Assembly (NCBI RefSeq): GCF_900880625.1
Contig: NZ_CAAHFB010000006.1
Span: 248,001-312,000, forward strand
Direction of reading: 5' to 3'
Length of the DNA stretch: 64,000 bases
DNA from: Halorhabdus rudnickae
GTDB taxonomy: Archaea > Halobacteriota > Halobacteria > Halobacteriales > Haloarculaceae
Positions 45,986 to 55,264 of the stretch are shown piece after piece. The translations under genes and the position numbers were made by a program. A model generated the notes under the pieces. It saw only the letters and a list, made by a program, of their open reading frames with translations. It searched no databases and was not told the origin of the DNA. Position 1 is the stretch's first letter. Each line of letters opens with the position of its first letter.

Positions 45986-46924
45986 CTACGAAACGTTCGG
46001 GTCCGTCGACGGATCGTCGTCCTGCTGGTCGCTGCTGGTGACGTACTCGTACAACCCCTCGGCCGTCACCTCGACTCCCTGCCGTGAGAAGAAGTTCGCG
46101 ACGTTCTCACAGTCCCGCCGGAGGAAGTCCTCGGCGTTCGGGGAGTGAATCGTCACGGCTTGGCCGAGGTCGATCACGACCAGTTCTCCCTCGTGAAAGA
46201 CGACGTTGTACTCAGAGAGATCGCCGTGTACGAGGCCGGCGGCGTAGAGCCGACGCATGTACTCACGCAATACCTCGAAGGCCGTCTGGGGGTTCTCGAT
46301 GTGTACTTCATTGAGGCGCTTGGCCCGCCCCTCCTCGTCGGTGGCGATGTACTCCATCACGAGGACGTTTCGCTCGACCGCAATCGGCTCGGGGACGCGG
46401 ACTCCCGCCTGCTGGGCTCGTTTGAGATTGGCGAACTCCTTGCGGACCCAGGCAGTGACGACCTTCTTTTTGTCCGAGCCGATCCCCTCGAAGCGCGGGT
46501 CACCGTCGAGGTATCCCCGCATGTCCTTGAAGTCGCTGGCGTTGATCCGGTAGACTTTGACGGCAACTTCGTGATCGCCTCGCGGCTCCGTCTCGTCTCC
46601 GCTCGGCCTTGCCGAGGCGCTTCGCGCCTCGCTCGCCAGCGCGGTATAGACGTTGGCCTCCTTGCCAGTCGAGATCGGCGCGCCGAAGGCGTCGATGTGG
46701 CCGTCCTGAACGAGTTTGTACAGCGCAGCGAAGGTGGCGTCGTCGAAAACAGAGGCCTCGACTTTGAACTGCTCGGTGTTTTTGATCCGCTTGCGGAACT
46801 CACTGAACTCGCGGTCCCGGCGGCGGGCGATCCGGTCGGCCTCGGTGTCCTCAACCTCGATCTCCGCGAACTCGTCGCCCGGAGCCTCGGCTCCCTCGTC
46901 GTCGATCAGGCCGAACTCAGTCAT
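45986..46924 (-). CDS. rio1: Rio1-type serine protein kinase
   Basis: Atypical protein kinase of 312 residues required for small-subunit ribosome maturation. Kinase motifs: ISTGKEANVYTA (P-loop), VAVKVYRI (catalytic Lys), HGDLSEYNVVF and VIDLGQAV (metal Asp). Between strands 2 and 3 there is an extra ~22-residue segment (ASEARSASARPSGDETEPRG), coded by a repetitive GAGGCGCTTCGCGCCTCG-like stretch. It is co-oriented with the aIF1A gene upstream, with 86 bases between. Confidence 0.94.
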   Translation of the reverse strand: MTEFGLIDDEGAEAPGDEFAEIEVEDTEADRIARRRDREFSEFRKRIKNTEQFKVEASVFDDATFAALYKLVQDGHIDAFGAPISTGKEANVYTALASEARSASARPSGDETEPRGDHEVAVKVYRINASDFKDMRGYLDGDPRFEGIGSDKKKVVTAWVRKEFANLKRAQQAGVRVPEPIAVERNVLVMEYIATDEEGRAKRLNEVHIENPQTAFEVLREYMRRLYAAGLVHGDLSEYNVVFHEGELVVIDLGQAVTIHSPNAEDFLRRDCENVANFFSRQGVEVTAEGLYEYVTSSDQQDDDPSTDPNVS

Positions 46925-47010
46925 CAGTGCCTCGCGAGACAGTGTGCGTACGGTTGGTCAGCGGTTCGACGCGGCCGGTCGGTGGATGTCCCACCGTCAT
47001 GTCTCACCCG

Positions 47011-47298
47011 TCACGGTTCCTGGATGTGTCCCTCCTCACGAAGTTGATCGGCCTCCTGTTTCTCGTAGCGCCAGGTAACGTCGGCTTTCTCGTCCTGCCA
47101 GTCCCAGGGTTCGACCAGGACGACATCGTCCTCACGGATCCAGATGCGCTTTTGCATCTTGCCCGGGATGCGCGCGGTCCGCTCGACGCCGTCCATACAC
47201 CGTACCTTGATGCGGTTGGCCCCCAGCATGTTGGTGACGACGGCGAACACCTCGTCGTCGTCAGGCATCCGGAGGTCCGTCCGTCCCTGATCGCTCAT
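47011..47298 (-). CDS. translation initiation factor aIF1A
   Basis: Small OB-fold factor of 95 residues that binds the ribosomal A site and aids scanning and subunit joining. [39 protein letters not shown] and [16 protein letters not shown] are near-invariant in the family. A 28-residue upstream extension to GTG 47382 is open but not family-like. Operon with rio1, a common archaeal order. Confidence 0.95.
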   Translation of the reverse strand: MSDQGRTDLRMPDDDEVFAVVTNMLGANRIKVRCMDGVERTARIPGKMQKRIWIREDDVVLVEPWDWQDEKADVTWRYEKQEADQLREEGHIQEP

Positions 47299-47354
47299 AC
47301 GCCATCGTTCGGCAGGGATCGGTTTAACTCTTGCAGAGTCGATTCGGCGTCCGA

Positions 47355-47690
47355 TCAGGCCTGTGTGTATGTCGCCGTCCACTCATCAACCCCGCTGTGT
47401 TCGATACGGACGCGCTCGGCCTGCCGGTCGGTCTGGATCTCGATTCGGTACTGAATGCCCAAAAGTGCCTGCGTGACGAACGGTGACGCGTTCTCGTCGG
47501 GAACAGTTTCGATAGTCACTGTGAGCGTTCCCGCGTCATCAATGACAACAGCCGAAAGCGCGGCTGTCTTGCCCCCGTCACTGCCGACGATCGTCCCTTC
47601 GACGGTGATCTGATCGCCGAAGGTGACTGTCGATTCGTTTGTCTCTAGTCCGTGGTCCGTACCCGTGACGGTAAATGTCGTCTCTGTCAT
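47355..47690 (-). CDS. hypothetical haloarchaeal protein, beta-rich
   Basis: Protein of 111 residues from ATG 47690 ([20 protein letters not shown]). It has alternating hydrophobic/polar strands ([26 protein letters not shown]), consistent with a small beta sandwich, no cysteine and no signal peptide. The upstream open extension is not protein-like. Not recognised. Confidence 0.55.
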   Translation of the reverse strand: MTETTFTVTGTDHGLETNESTVTFGDQITVEGTIVGSDGGKTAALSAVVIDDAGTLTVTIETVPDENASPFVTQALLGIQYRIEIQTDRQAERVRIEHSGVDEWTATYTQA

Positions 47691-47918
47691 GGGAACCCCA
47701 CCAGGGAGTCTGTCTGGCAGGCGGTTCGACTGTCTTTCGCGAACTCGCTTCGGTCGTCTTGTCGCCGTGGCCCACACCCCATGGAGACTACATACGAGCT
47801 CGAATACAAAAACGGGACGACTGCCGAAAAGTAGTTTGAAAACCATTATATACACATGAATATCTAATATTTTCTGTCCAAGATCAATTCTCCTCTACAG
47901 AAAACGTGCGTATTGTTG

Positions 47919-47926
47919 TTTATAAA
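47919..47926 (+). promoter_or_regulatory. TATA box candidate for the exported protease
   Basis: TTTATAAA 38-45 bases before ATG 47964, in an AT-rich segment (47835-47960). Confidence 0.4.
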
Positions 47927-47963
47927 GACATTTGTGTTTTCACTTTGTGTGCTTGAATGCGCT

Positions 47964-49835
47964 ATGTCATATAGTGACCTCCCTGGGGAGGGAAGTAGCC
48001 GACGGTCTTTCCTCCGTGCGATTGGGGTATTGGGAAGTACAGCACTATTCGGGGTGGCTGGAGCCGATGATGGCTCCGCTGGAGGTCCGTCTGACGACGG
48101 TGAACTCGTCGTCGGGATCGACTCGCGCGTCTCGGTCGCGGACGCGGAACCAGACATCGAGAAAGAACTCCCATCGGGATCGGAGATCACGCGGAAGAAC
48201 GACCCGATCGGGTTCATGAGTGTCAAGTTGCCCGACAATCAGGCGCGAACGCAAGCGTCAGTCTCTCGGGCACTGGAATCACGCAGCGACGTAGCGTACG
48301 TCGAACCGAACGCGACCTACAAGCCGCTCGTCCAACCGGACGACCTGCGTTTCGACCAGCAGTATGCGCCACAGCAGGTCAACGCACCGGAAGCCTGGGA
48401 AACGACCTTCGGATCGTCGGATGTGACGATCGCGGTCGTCGACCAGGGTGCCGACTACGAACATCCGGATCTCAACGATCAGTTCGGCTCGACAGTGGGG
48501 CGGGACTTCCTCAACAACGATTCCGATCCGATGCCGGACCGTCCCCGTCAAGAAACACACGGGACCCACGTCTCGGGGATCGCATCCGGGACCACCAACA
48601 ACGGGACGGGCATCGCCGGGATGTCCAACTCCACGCTGTTGAGTTGTCGCTGCCTTTCGACGGAAGGCGGGTCGCTAGCCGCGATCGCGGACGGTATCCA
48701 GTGGGCGACCGATCAGGGCGCTGACCTCATCAACATGTCTCTCGGTGGGGGCGGCCCGACCGAGACCCTTCGAACGGCCTGTCAGTACGCTCTGAATAAC
48801 GGGGCCCTGCCAGTCGCCGCAGCCGGCAACAACGGGTCACGTGGCGTCTCCTATCCGGCCGGCTACGACTCTGTCGTGGCGGTTTCGGCAGTGGATTCCA
48901 GCGAGAACCTCGCCAGGTTTTCCCAGTACGGTCCGAACATCGATGTCGCAGCACCGGGTGTACAAGTCTACTCGACCGTGCCCAACGGGAGCTACCAGAA
49001 CATGTCGGGCACGTCGATGGCCTGTCCCGCCGCGGTGGGTGTCGCCGCGCTCGGGCTGGCGGCTGATCCGTCCCTCTCTGCAGAGGAGCTCAAACAGCTC
49101 CTCAAACAGACGGCCAGAGATATCGGCCTGTCCGATGAACAGCAGGGTGCCGGACTCGTCGATGCGGCCGCACTCGTCGACGCTGCGGGCGATGGCGGCG
49201 ACGACAACACGGGACCAACGGCATCGGCCAGCGCGTCCCCGACGAGTGCTGTGGTCGACGAATCGATCGAATTCGACGCCTCGGGATCATCCGATCCCGA
49301 CGGCACGATTTCGTCTTACGAGTGGGTCTTCGATAATGGTGCCAGCGCCGACGGCGCGGCTGTCACTCACAGCTACGGTGCCGCTGGCGAATACACTGCC
49401 ACGGTGACTGTCACCGACGACGACGGCGCAAGCGACACCGCATCCGTCACAGTCTCTGTCGAGAGCGACGGCGGTGGTGGTAGCTGTGATGCGCCGGCCT
49501 GGGACTCGAGAACGACATATACGAGCGGCGATCGGGTGACGCACAACGGCAGTCTCTGGGAGGCCAAGTGGTGGAATCAGAATTACGAGCCCGGAGCTAA
49601 TCAGTGGGGTCCCTGGGAGAAAGTCAAGGACTGCGGCGATGACGGTGACGACAATGACGGCGGAGATGATGGCGATGGCAACTGTGATGCGCCGGCCTGG
49701 GATTACAGAATAGCCTACTCGGAGGGTGATCAGGTGAGCTACGACGGCAGTCTCTGGGAGGCCAAGTGGTGGAACCAGAATTACGAGCCCGGAGCCAGCC
49801 GGTGGGGTCCCTGGAAAGAGGTCAAGTCCTGCTGA
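47964..49835 (+). CDS. exported subtilisin-like protease (halolysin type) with PKD and two chitin-binding domains
   Basis: Secreted serine protease of 623 residues. It has a twin-arginine signal (SSRRSFLRAIGV, residues 11-22), an I9-like propeptide (about 50-120), and the S8 domain with the triad Asp160 (AVVDQGAD), His199 (THGTHVSG) and Ser351 (SGTSMACP). A PKD domain follows (about 435-512), then two copies of a CBM5/12-like carbohydrate-binding domain (each CDAPAWD to a final Cys, about 50 residues) joined by an Asp/Gly linker. Cysteine pairs bracket each module. ATG 47964 gives a proper Tat leader; the upstream ATG is less likely. Confidence 0.92.
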   Translation: MSYSDLPGEGSSRRSFLRAIGVLGSTALFGVAGADDGSAGGPSDDGELVVGIDSRVSVADAEPDIEKELPSGSEITRKNDPIGFMSVKLPDNQARTQASVSRALESRSDVAYVEPNATYKPLVQPDDLRFDQQYAPQQVNAPEAWETTFGSSDVTIAVVDQGADYEHPDLNDQFGSTVGRDFLNNDSDPMPDRPRQETHGTHVSGIASGTTNNGTGIAGMSNSTLLSCRCLSTEGGSLAAIADGIQWATDQGADLINMSLGGGGPTETLRTACQYALNNGALPVAAAGNNGSRGVSYPAGYDSVVAVSAVDSSENLARFSQYGPNIDVAAPGVQVYSTVPNGSYQNMSGTSMACPAAVGVAALGLAADPSLSAEELKQLLKQTARDIGLSDEQQGAGLVDAAALVDAAGDGGDDNTGPTASASASPTSAVVDESIEFDASGSSDPDGTISSYEWVFDNGASADGAAVTHSYGAAGEYTATVTVTDDDGASDTASVTVSVESDGGGGSCDAPAWDSRTTYTSGDRVTHNGSLWEAKWWNQNYEPGANQWGPWEKVKDCGDDGDDNDGGDDGDGNCDAPAWDYRIAYSEGDQVSYDGSLWEAKWWNQNYEPGASRWGPWKEVKSC

Positions 49836-50299
49836 GCAGGTCCTGACGACGTCTGTCGGCCAACGAGTCGGTGAACACGTGTTCGCCGCCGACGTTTCAG
49901 CGCGACTACGGTTTCTGACTCACGTCGTGTGATCTGTCGCCATCTCGACAATGGGGTATTCGACGACGGGATTGTCGCGATACAGTCTCCCAGTAGATGT
50001 AGCTCGACAGGCAACGGACACTTGCTATCTGCGGGACTTTGCATCATCCGCGCGGGAGAACATTCCCCGACTAGCCGTCTCGTTTTCTGTTTGACTTCAT
50101 CTGGGAGAGCAGTGCTGCCCATCAGGTCAAGGGGGACACGACCGCCACCCAGTGATTGGCCTGGGAGCAACCGACCGACTGGTTGAGAGCAACTGCGGGA
50201 ACCACCACCGACGGCCGCGGGAGAGCACCTATCTTGTCGGTGAACTCACGACGGCCAATGGCCTCATGCCAGCCATCGAACAGCGGTATGGCTGACCAA
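49836..50299. other. 464-base gene-free stretch
   Basis: Nothing convincing on either strand. One 47-residue frame (from 49950) shows no domain pattern. Confidence 0.5.
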
Positions 50300-50824
50300 T
50301 CAGTGGAGCGTCCCTTCACGGACGTGCTCGTCGTAAGCGAACAGCGCGTAGCCGACCTCAGCAGGTGAGTAGCCTGTTTCGGCGGCGATCTCGCGGATCG
50401 GTTCGATCATCGCGACGTAATCGCCGGCGTCGAAATTCTCCTTGCGCCCTTCGAGATAGTCCAGTCGTTCTAGAGCGGCCCAAACGCGTGTGTCCACGAC
50501 CGCGTGTCGATCAGGATCCAGTGCCGTCAACACGGCCGAGGCGACGGCCGCCTTGAATCCCGACAGCCCCGAGAGGAGCTGGACTTTCGAGAAGTCGCCC
50601 TCGACGCGACGGACGTTGTCCGTCACCTCGATACAGCGCGCTTCGGGATTGGACTCGACGTGATAAGCACTTCTGGTCGCGGTCTCGTAGGCCAGTTCGT
50701 ACAACTGTTCGCGCGTGAGGTGGCCCTGTTCACGGTACTGCTCGCCGACGTCGTCCAATCGTTCCGGCAGCACGCCTTGCGTGTCTTCGTACCGTTCGAT
50801 ATTCTCGGCGACGAACTCCTCCAT
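50300..50824 (-). CDS. hypothetical protein, helical, weakly DNA-glycosylase-like
   Basis: Protein of 174 residues from ATG 50824 (MEEFVAENIERYEDTQG). It is mostly helical; the central LSGFKAAVASAVLTALDPD then VVDTRVWAALERLDYL and the end YSPAEVGYALFAYDEHV recall the helical core of HhH-GPD-like proteins, but the catalytic hairpin-Lys/Asp pattern is not clear. Role unknown. It is followed upstream by a hydrolase in the same direction, 88 bases away. Confidence 0.6.
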   Translation of the reverse strand: MEEFVAENIERYEDTQGVLPERLDDVGEQYREQGHLTREQLYELAYETATRSAYHVESNPEARCIEVTDNVRRVEGDFSKVQLLSGLSGFKAAVASAVLTALDPDRHAVVDTRVWAALERLDYLEGRKENFDAGDYVAMIEPIREIAAETGYSPAEVGYALFAYDEHVREGTLH

Positions 50825-50912
50825 ACGGAATCGTCGGTTCCTGCATCCTAAGAACCCTCTCTTCGAGCCGGGAGCGACGTGAGAGTCCAGCCAGGTAACC
50901 GTTCGACGAGGG

Positions 50913-51548
50913 CTACTCCGGCAAGAACGCCATCGTTTCCTCGATAACTCGTTCGTAGTCCCGCAGGAACGAGTGATCCTCGTCGGGGAGAACCACGATC
51001 TCGCCCTGGGGTAACCCTTCGGCGATTCGCTTTGCGCTGTCGACAGGAATACCGTCGTCGTCACCCTGGAGTATTCGAGTGGGAACGTCGATGTCGAACT
51101 CGCCAGGAGTCACAGCCGGAAGGTGCTCCCACGCGTCTTCTGGGACGTTTTCGGCGTCCTCGGCCAGGATCGCGGGTGCCCACAACACCAGTCGATCCAC
51201 GCCGTCCGGGAGGTGCTCCAAGGCCACCCGGCCCCCGAGGCTCTTGGCAACCACGGTGATAGTCGAGCATCCTTGCGAGTGCAGGAAGTCGACTCCAGCT
51301 TCCAAGTCAGCGCGGAAGTCCGCGTCAGATTTCTCTTCGAGGTCACTCGGTGACATCCACATTTCAAAGCGAGCAACGTGGTGTCCCTCTGTGGCCGCTG
51401 TACGGGAAAAGCGGAGAAACACGTCGCCGAACGGTCCGTGTCCCGCACCGGGGACCAGCAACACCCCACGGTCTGACGGCTCTTCAGGCGTGTTCACCCG
51501 TCCGGGATACGTCCGATCACCGACTTCGAGTGTCACATCTCGTGACAT
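50913..51548 (-). CDS. alpha/beta hydrolase (dienelactone-hydrolase-like)
   Basis: Serine hydrolase of 211 residues. The nucleophile elbow is VVAKSLGGRVALE (Ser in A-K-S-L-G), the acid is in LQGDDDGIPVDSA and the histidine in PDEDHSFLRDY, in the expected order. LLVPGAGHGPFGD is the oxyanion region. Start: ATG 51548 is preferred over TTG 51557. The substrate is unknown; such small enzymes cleave esters or peptides. Confidence 0.82.
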   Translation of the reverse strand: MSRDVTLEVGDRTYPGRVNTPEEPSDRGVLLVPGAGHGPFGDVFLRFSRTAATEGHHVARFEMWMSPSDLEEKSDADFRADLEAGVDFLHSQGCSTITVVAKSLGGRVALEHLPDGVDRLVLWAPAILAEDAENVPEDAWEHLPAVTPGEFDIDVPTRILQGDDDGIPVDSAKRIAEGLPQGEIVVLPDEDHSFLRDYERVIEETMAFLPE

Positions 51549-51600
51549 CTCTCTCAAACAGTCAGGGCTGGGGGATATATGCAGTGGTTCAGGTGCCGGT

Positions 51601-53586
51601 TCAAACGCTGCCGCCGTGACCCGACGCCCGGTGTTCGCTGATCAACTTGTCGACCATCTCTTCGGTCCGAGCCTTCTCGCGCTCGCGGCGGTACTCGCGC
51701 CACTCCTCGATCGCGGCCTCGACCTCGCGCTCGCGGGCGACGGCGAGTTCGTCAACCTCTTGGACGGTGACGCTGTCGGCCGGCGCGACCGGTACGCCCT
51801 CTTCGAAGAGTACCTCGTCGGAGACGTCCGTGAGGCCGCCGGTCCGCAGGACGAGTCGGGGGTCTAACTCGGCGAGGCGCTCGGCCGTCGACCGGCCTGC
51901 ACCCGTCGCGTCCCGGAAGAGAACAATATCGCCCTCCGCGAGCCCGAAACGGTCGTCGGCGTCTTCGATCGCCGCGGTGGTGAACTTCTCGACGACCTTC
52001 ACGGGGACCAGTCCCTCTTTTTTCTCTTCGATGTCGGCGAAGTTCGAGTGATCGAGCTTCCAGAGGGCCTTCAGGCGCTCGAGTTTGCCCTCCAGGTCCT
52101 CGACTCGCTCGCGCTCGCTCTCGAGTTCGCGTTCGAGCCGGTCGTTCTCCCGTTCGAGGCGGTTCACTTCCCGTCGCTTGCGCGTCTCCGCGCGCTGCTC
52201 GCTACGGGCTTTTTCGAGTTTGTCCTCGTACTCTTCGATCGTCTCGTCTTTCTCGTCGATCGTCGCCCGGAGGTCCTCGACGTGCGATTCCAAGCGCTCG
52301 ACGCGATCCTGGAGGCGCTTGATTCGTTTCTCCTCGGCGGTCAGTTCCCGCGGCGTATGTTCTGTGGTCTCGGTGGGCTCGTCGCCGTCCTCCTCGAGAT
52401 CGGTCAGGACGCTCTCGACTGACTCCTCGCCGGCGACCACGCGCGCCAAGACGGCCCCGACTTCCTCGCGTGGTGGGACCTTCGCGGCGACGCGTTCGAA
52501 CTGATCGGCATGATCGTCGTGGGCTTCGAGGGCGGCCGCTAAGGCGTCGCGTTCGTGATCGTTGTCGTAGGCTTCCTCACGCGTCCGATGGAGTTTCTCG
52601 TCGACGGGGAGATCGCTGTCGGGCGTCCAGCCCGCCGCGTCGAAACTCCGGCGGAGCTTCTCGACGGTCTCTGGCATGGGCGTGACGTCCGCGGCGACGA
52701 CGATCGGCCGGCCACGCTCGACGATCCACTCGATGACTGCCGCGGTGTCTGCGGTCCGGGTGGAGTGGACATCGAGGACCTCGCCGTCCAGCCCGACGAC
52801 GGCGATAGCAGTGGTCGTCCCGGGATCGACCCCCACGACGACGTGATCGCGCCGCTGGGCCAGTGGCTCGAACTCGATGCCGTCCCGGCGCTCGCGTTCG
52901 ATCTCGATCCGCGTATCGCCCGAGCGTTCCCGGGAGACGGGGATGGCATCCGGGGCGGCCCGCACCTCGAAGATCGCGTTCGAAAAGCCCCCGTACTTCT
53001 CGGTCACGTCGCGGTCGTACTCCAGACTCGCGTCATCCAACTCGCGCTGGACTTCACGGGTGCGTTTTTTGACCGACCCGTGGATCCGGCGGGTGAAGCG
53101 GTCCTCGCTCCAGCCGCCGCCACCCCCCGTCGATCGGCCACGGGAGACCTTGACCTGGGTCGTGTCGGTGAACGCCGCGACCTCGTAGCCGACGTTCCCC
53201 GCCGCCAGCCGTGCGGCGGCTTCGGCCTCTTCCATCGGGTCCTTGCCATAGGGCACGCCGTGGCGGGAGGCGACACGCGAGAGCGGCTCGGGCTGTTCGT
53301 CGCCGGTCACCTGGACGAGCCGAGTCCCATCGGGCAGTTCCCGGAGAAAGTGGACGAGGGCGTCCTTGTCGGCGGCGAGTTCGTACATGTTGTCGGTGGC
53401 GACGATCGCCGGCTCCTCGTCTTCGATCAACCGCCGGAGTTTCCGGCGGCTCACCACGTCCCGATCGAGAGATTCGCCGTCGAAGATCACCAGCGCGTAG
53501 GAGGGCGCGTCCCCGCGTACGTCCCCACTCTGGACGTCTACGCCGAAGATCACGTCGTCCAGGGCTGCCGTCCGTTGCACGAGCAT
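51601..53586 (-). CDS. DUF460 protein (RNase H-like fold with coiled coil)
   Basis: Protein of 661 residues typical of an archaeal DUF460 family. Features: N-terminal VIFGVDVQSGDVRG, a central VVGVDPGTTTAIAVVGLDGE (about 252-271) that resembles the first strand of RNase H/RuvC-like folds with its Asp, then VVAADVTPM, a coiled coil rich in Arg/Glu (about 410-510) and a C-terminal domain. Nuclease activity is suggested by the fold but unproven. The gene is convergent with none and transcribed alone. Confidence 0.88.
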   Translation of the reverse strand: MLVQRTAALDDVIFGVDVQSGDVRGDAPSYALVIFDGESLDRDVVSRRKLRRLIEDEEPAIVATDNMYELAADKDALVHFLRELPDGTRLVQVTGDEQPEPLSRVASRHGVPYGKDPMEEAEAAARLAAGNVGYEVAAFTDTTQVKVSRGRSTGGGGGWSEDRFTRRIHGSVKKRTREVQRELDDASLEYDRDVTEKYGGFSNAIFEVRAAPDAIPVSRERSGDTRIEIERERRDGIEFEPLAQRRDHVVVGVDPGTTTAIAVVGLDGEVLDVHSTRTADTAAVIEWIVERGRPIVVAADVTPMPETVEKLRRSFDAAGWTPDSDLPVDEKLHRTREEAYDNDHERDALAAALEAHDDHADQFERVAAKVPPREEVGAVLARVVAGEESVESVLTDLEEDGDEPTETTEHTPRELTAEEKRIKRLQDRVERLESHVEDLRATIDEKDETIEEYEDKLEKARSEQRAETRKRREVNRLERENDRLERELESERERVEDLEGKLERLKALWKLDHSNFADIEEKKEGLVPVKVVEKFTTAAIEDADDRFGLAEGDIVLFRDATGAGRSTAERLAELDPRLVLRTGGLTDVSDEVLFEEGVPVAPADSVTVQEVDELAVAREREVEAAIEEWREYRREREKARTEEMVDKLISEHRASGHGGSV

Positions 53587-53728
53587 TGATAGGGGAGTCG
53601 GGATTATAAACAGCGTGGCGCTGGCGGTACAGGGATGTGGTTCTGGTCGCTTTTATCTAGGGGATCACAACACCTATTCCCAGGAAAAGGAGGCCCTTAT
53701 CGGAGCGTCCCTACATTTGGCGATGTCG

Positions 53729-54100
53729 CTAGATTCGGAACAGCCGTTCGAGTTTTGCTTGGATTTCTTCTATCTTCCGCGGTGGAACTTTTCCCAGATG
53801 CCATGAATTCGAATCGTCACCGTCCAGTCTCACCCGCCCTTCGAATGATACAGCAGTTATTAGATTTAGGATAGCTACTGAGTCGCTGTCTAACCCGTCG
53901 ATCGTTCCAGGCAGCCTAACTTCACGAGAGAGGCTTTGCTTCTCACGGGATGAAACGGGAGCAACGACCACTGCTCTATCATCGGGGTTGGTATATTGAA
54001 CTACAACTGCGGGATGCGGATCCTCGAATTCACCCGGTTTAGAATCTTCAGAGGGTGTGAAATCAACGTGGATGAGGTCCCCATAGTCCGGGAATCTCAA
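53729..54100 (-). CDS. PemK/MazF-like toxin
   Basis: Protein of 123 residues with PemK/MazF features: YGDLIHVDFTPSED near the N-terminus, PHPAVVVQYTN, VVVAPVSSR and the later SVAILNLITAVSF. Such toxins cleave RNA and stop growth unless bound by an antitoxin. The start overlaps the stop of the upstream gene (ATGA), so they form one module. Codon use is clearly AT-richer than in the neighbours, consistent with recent arrival. Confidence 0.8.
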   Translation of the reverse strand: MRFPDYGDLIHVDFTPSEDSKPGEFEDPHPAVVVQYTNPDDRAVVVAPVSSREKQSLSREVRLPGTIDGLDSDSVAILNLITAVSFEGRVRLDGDDSNSWHLGKVPPRKIEEIQAKLERLFRI

Positions 54101-55119
54101 TCGCTAATCACCTCTGCCCCCATCTCGGAAACGCGTTTAACCATCTCCTCGTCTAGGGACTGCTCGTCATCCTCTTCGTTTCCCCCTGACTCTAGTTTCT
54201 CCATATCCTCTATTTCAGGCTCTAATCCCACCGACTTTCTTCTCTCTGCGAGAGATCCTAATTCGGGTTTCCACGATCCCTCCCGATATTTTTTGGCATT
54301 AGCTTCGACTGTGGGACGAAGCTCACTCACGTTCTCACCTCGCATCGTCTCGAGAGAGATCTCTTGACCCACAAAGTCCCAAACCGTATTATAGAACTTC
54401 CGAACAGCATTATTAATGAATGCCTGCTGACCTGATGTCAGCTCATCCTCTGTGTCAGCTTCCGAAATAATACTAGTCAGTAACTTCCGGTACTCTTCAA
54501 GTGGTTCTAGAGTGTATTCCAGTGACACAAGGTTCGCTATTTCGTCACTCACGGGGATGAATCTCTTGTCCAGTTCGTAATAGAATTCTGTCGAGTTCTG
54601 ATGCCACTCTTGGCCGTCACCGATTTCGTCGAGCGTTTGTTGAAGGCGAGCGCTGGCCTTATACAAATCAGCAAATTGAGCGGCATGTTTATCCTTTGGC
54701 GCATATTCGTCGTAGAACTCTCCTAAGTAGACTTTCGTCTCCTCTGCGGTCACGATTCTATCAAATTCGTCACCAAGTTCTCTGAGAAAATAGTACGCAA
54801 ATGCTTCTGTCGAAAGGTGGTCTTTGCTTGGCAGTCTACTCTCGTCCAAGTGTGTAATTTCATCTCCCGGTTGGGGGCCCAGCAGTACTTCGGTGTCTGT
54901 GGTAACATCCTCAGGGGCGGGACCATATTTAAACCAGCCAAAGGTCAGTCCCAAGTTGCGTTCCTCGTTAACAATATACTGGAGCTTGTTCAGACGAATC
55001 TTGTCGAGGTGAATTTCGTCCTCGGTAAATCGCCCCTCCTGCTTACCGAGATAGAGCGCATGTTGGATTCCCTCTTTTATATCCATAAGGAGGGATTCCT
55101 CGTCCCCAGGAGTAAGCAT
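54097..55119 (-). CDS. Panacea (SocA/DUF4065)-like protein, proposed antitoxin
   Basis: Protein of 340 residues from ATG 55119. Residues about 31-65 contain DKIRLNKLQYIVNEERN then GLTFGWFKYGPAP, which resembles the Panacea domain start (KLQKLLYY ... KYGPV). The remainder is helical with a charged, Glu/Asp-rich end (GGNEEDDEQSLDEE). Panacea proteins neutralise unrelated toxins. A GTG 18 bases upstream is an alternative start; ATG 55119 fits the TATA position better. Base composition is AT-rich like the toxin gene. Similarity is by eye only. Confidence 0.6.
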   Translation of the reverse strand: MLTPGDEESLLMDIKEGIQHALYLGKQEGRFTEDEIHLDKIRLNKLQYIVNEERNLGLTFGWFKYGPAPEDVTTDTEVLLGPQPGDEITHLDESRLPSKDHLSTEAFAYYFLRELGDEFDRIVTAEETKVYLGEFYDEYAPKDKHAAQFADLYKASARLQQTLDEIGDGQEWHQNSTEFYYELDKRFIPVSDEIANLVSLEYTLEPLEEYRKLLTSIISEADTEDELTSGQQAFINNAVRKFYNTVWDFVGQEISLETMRGENVSELRPTVEANAKKYREGSWKPELGSLAERRKSVGLEPEIEDMEKLESGGNEEDDEQSLDEEMVKRVSEMGAEVISD

Positions 55120-55144
55120 ATGCGTGTATCTACGCACCGGACCA

Positions 55145-55152
55145 CTTTATTT
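55145..55152 (-). promoter_or_regulatory. TATA box candidate for the Panacea/PemK module
   Basis: AAATAAAG on the minus strand, 26-33 bases upstream of the ATG at 55119. Confidence 0.45.
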
Positions 55153-55264
55153 CTTTCATGGTATTTAGCTTAGGCGTCAATCGTGTCTGGCTACATAGAG
55201 TTCGTCGGTTCGGTGCCCGGCGGGTTCGGCACCGACCGGACGGCGGCGTTCGCGATCGCGTCGC

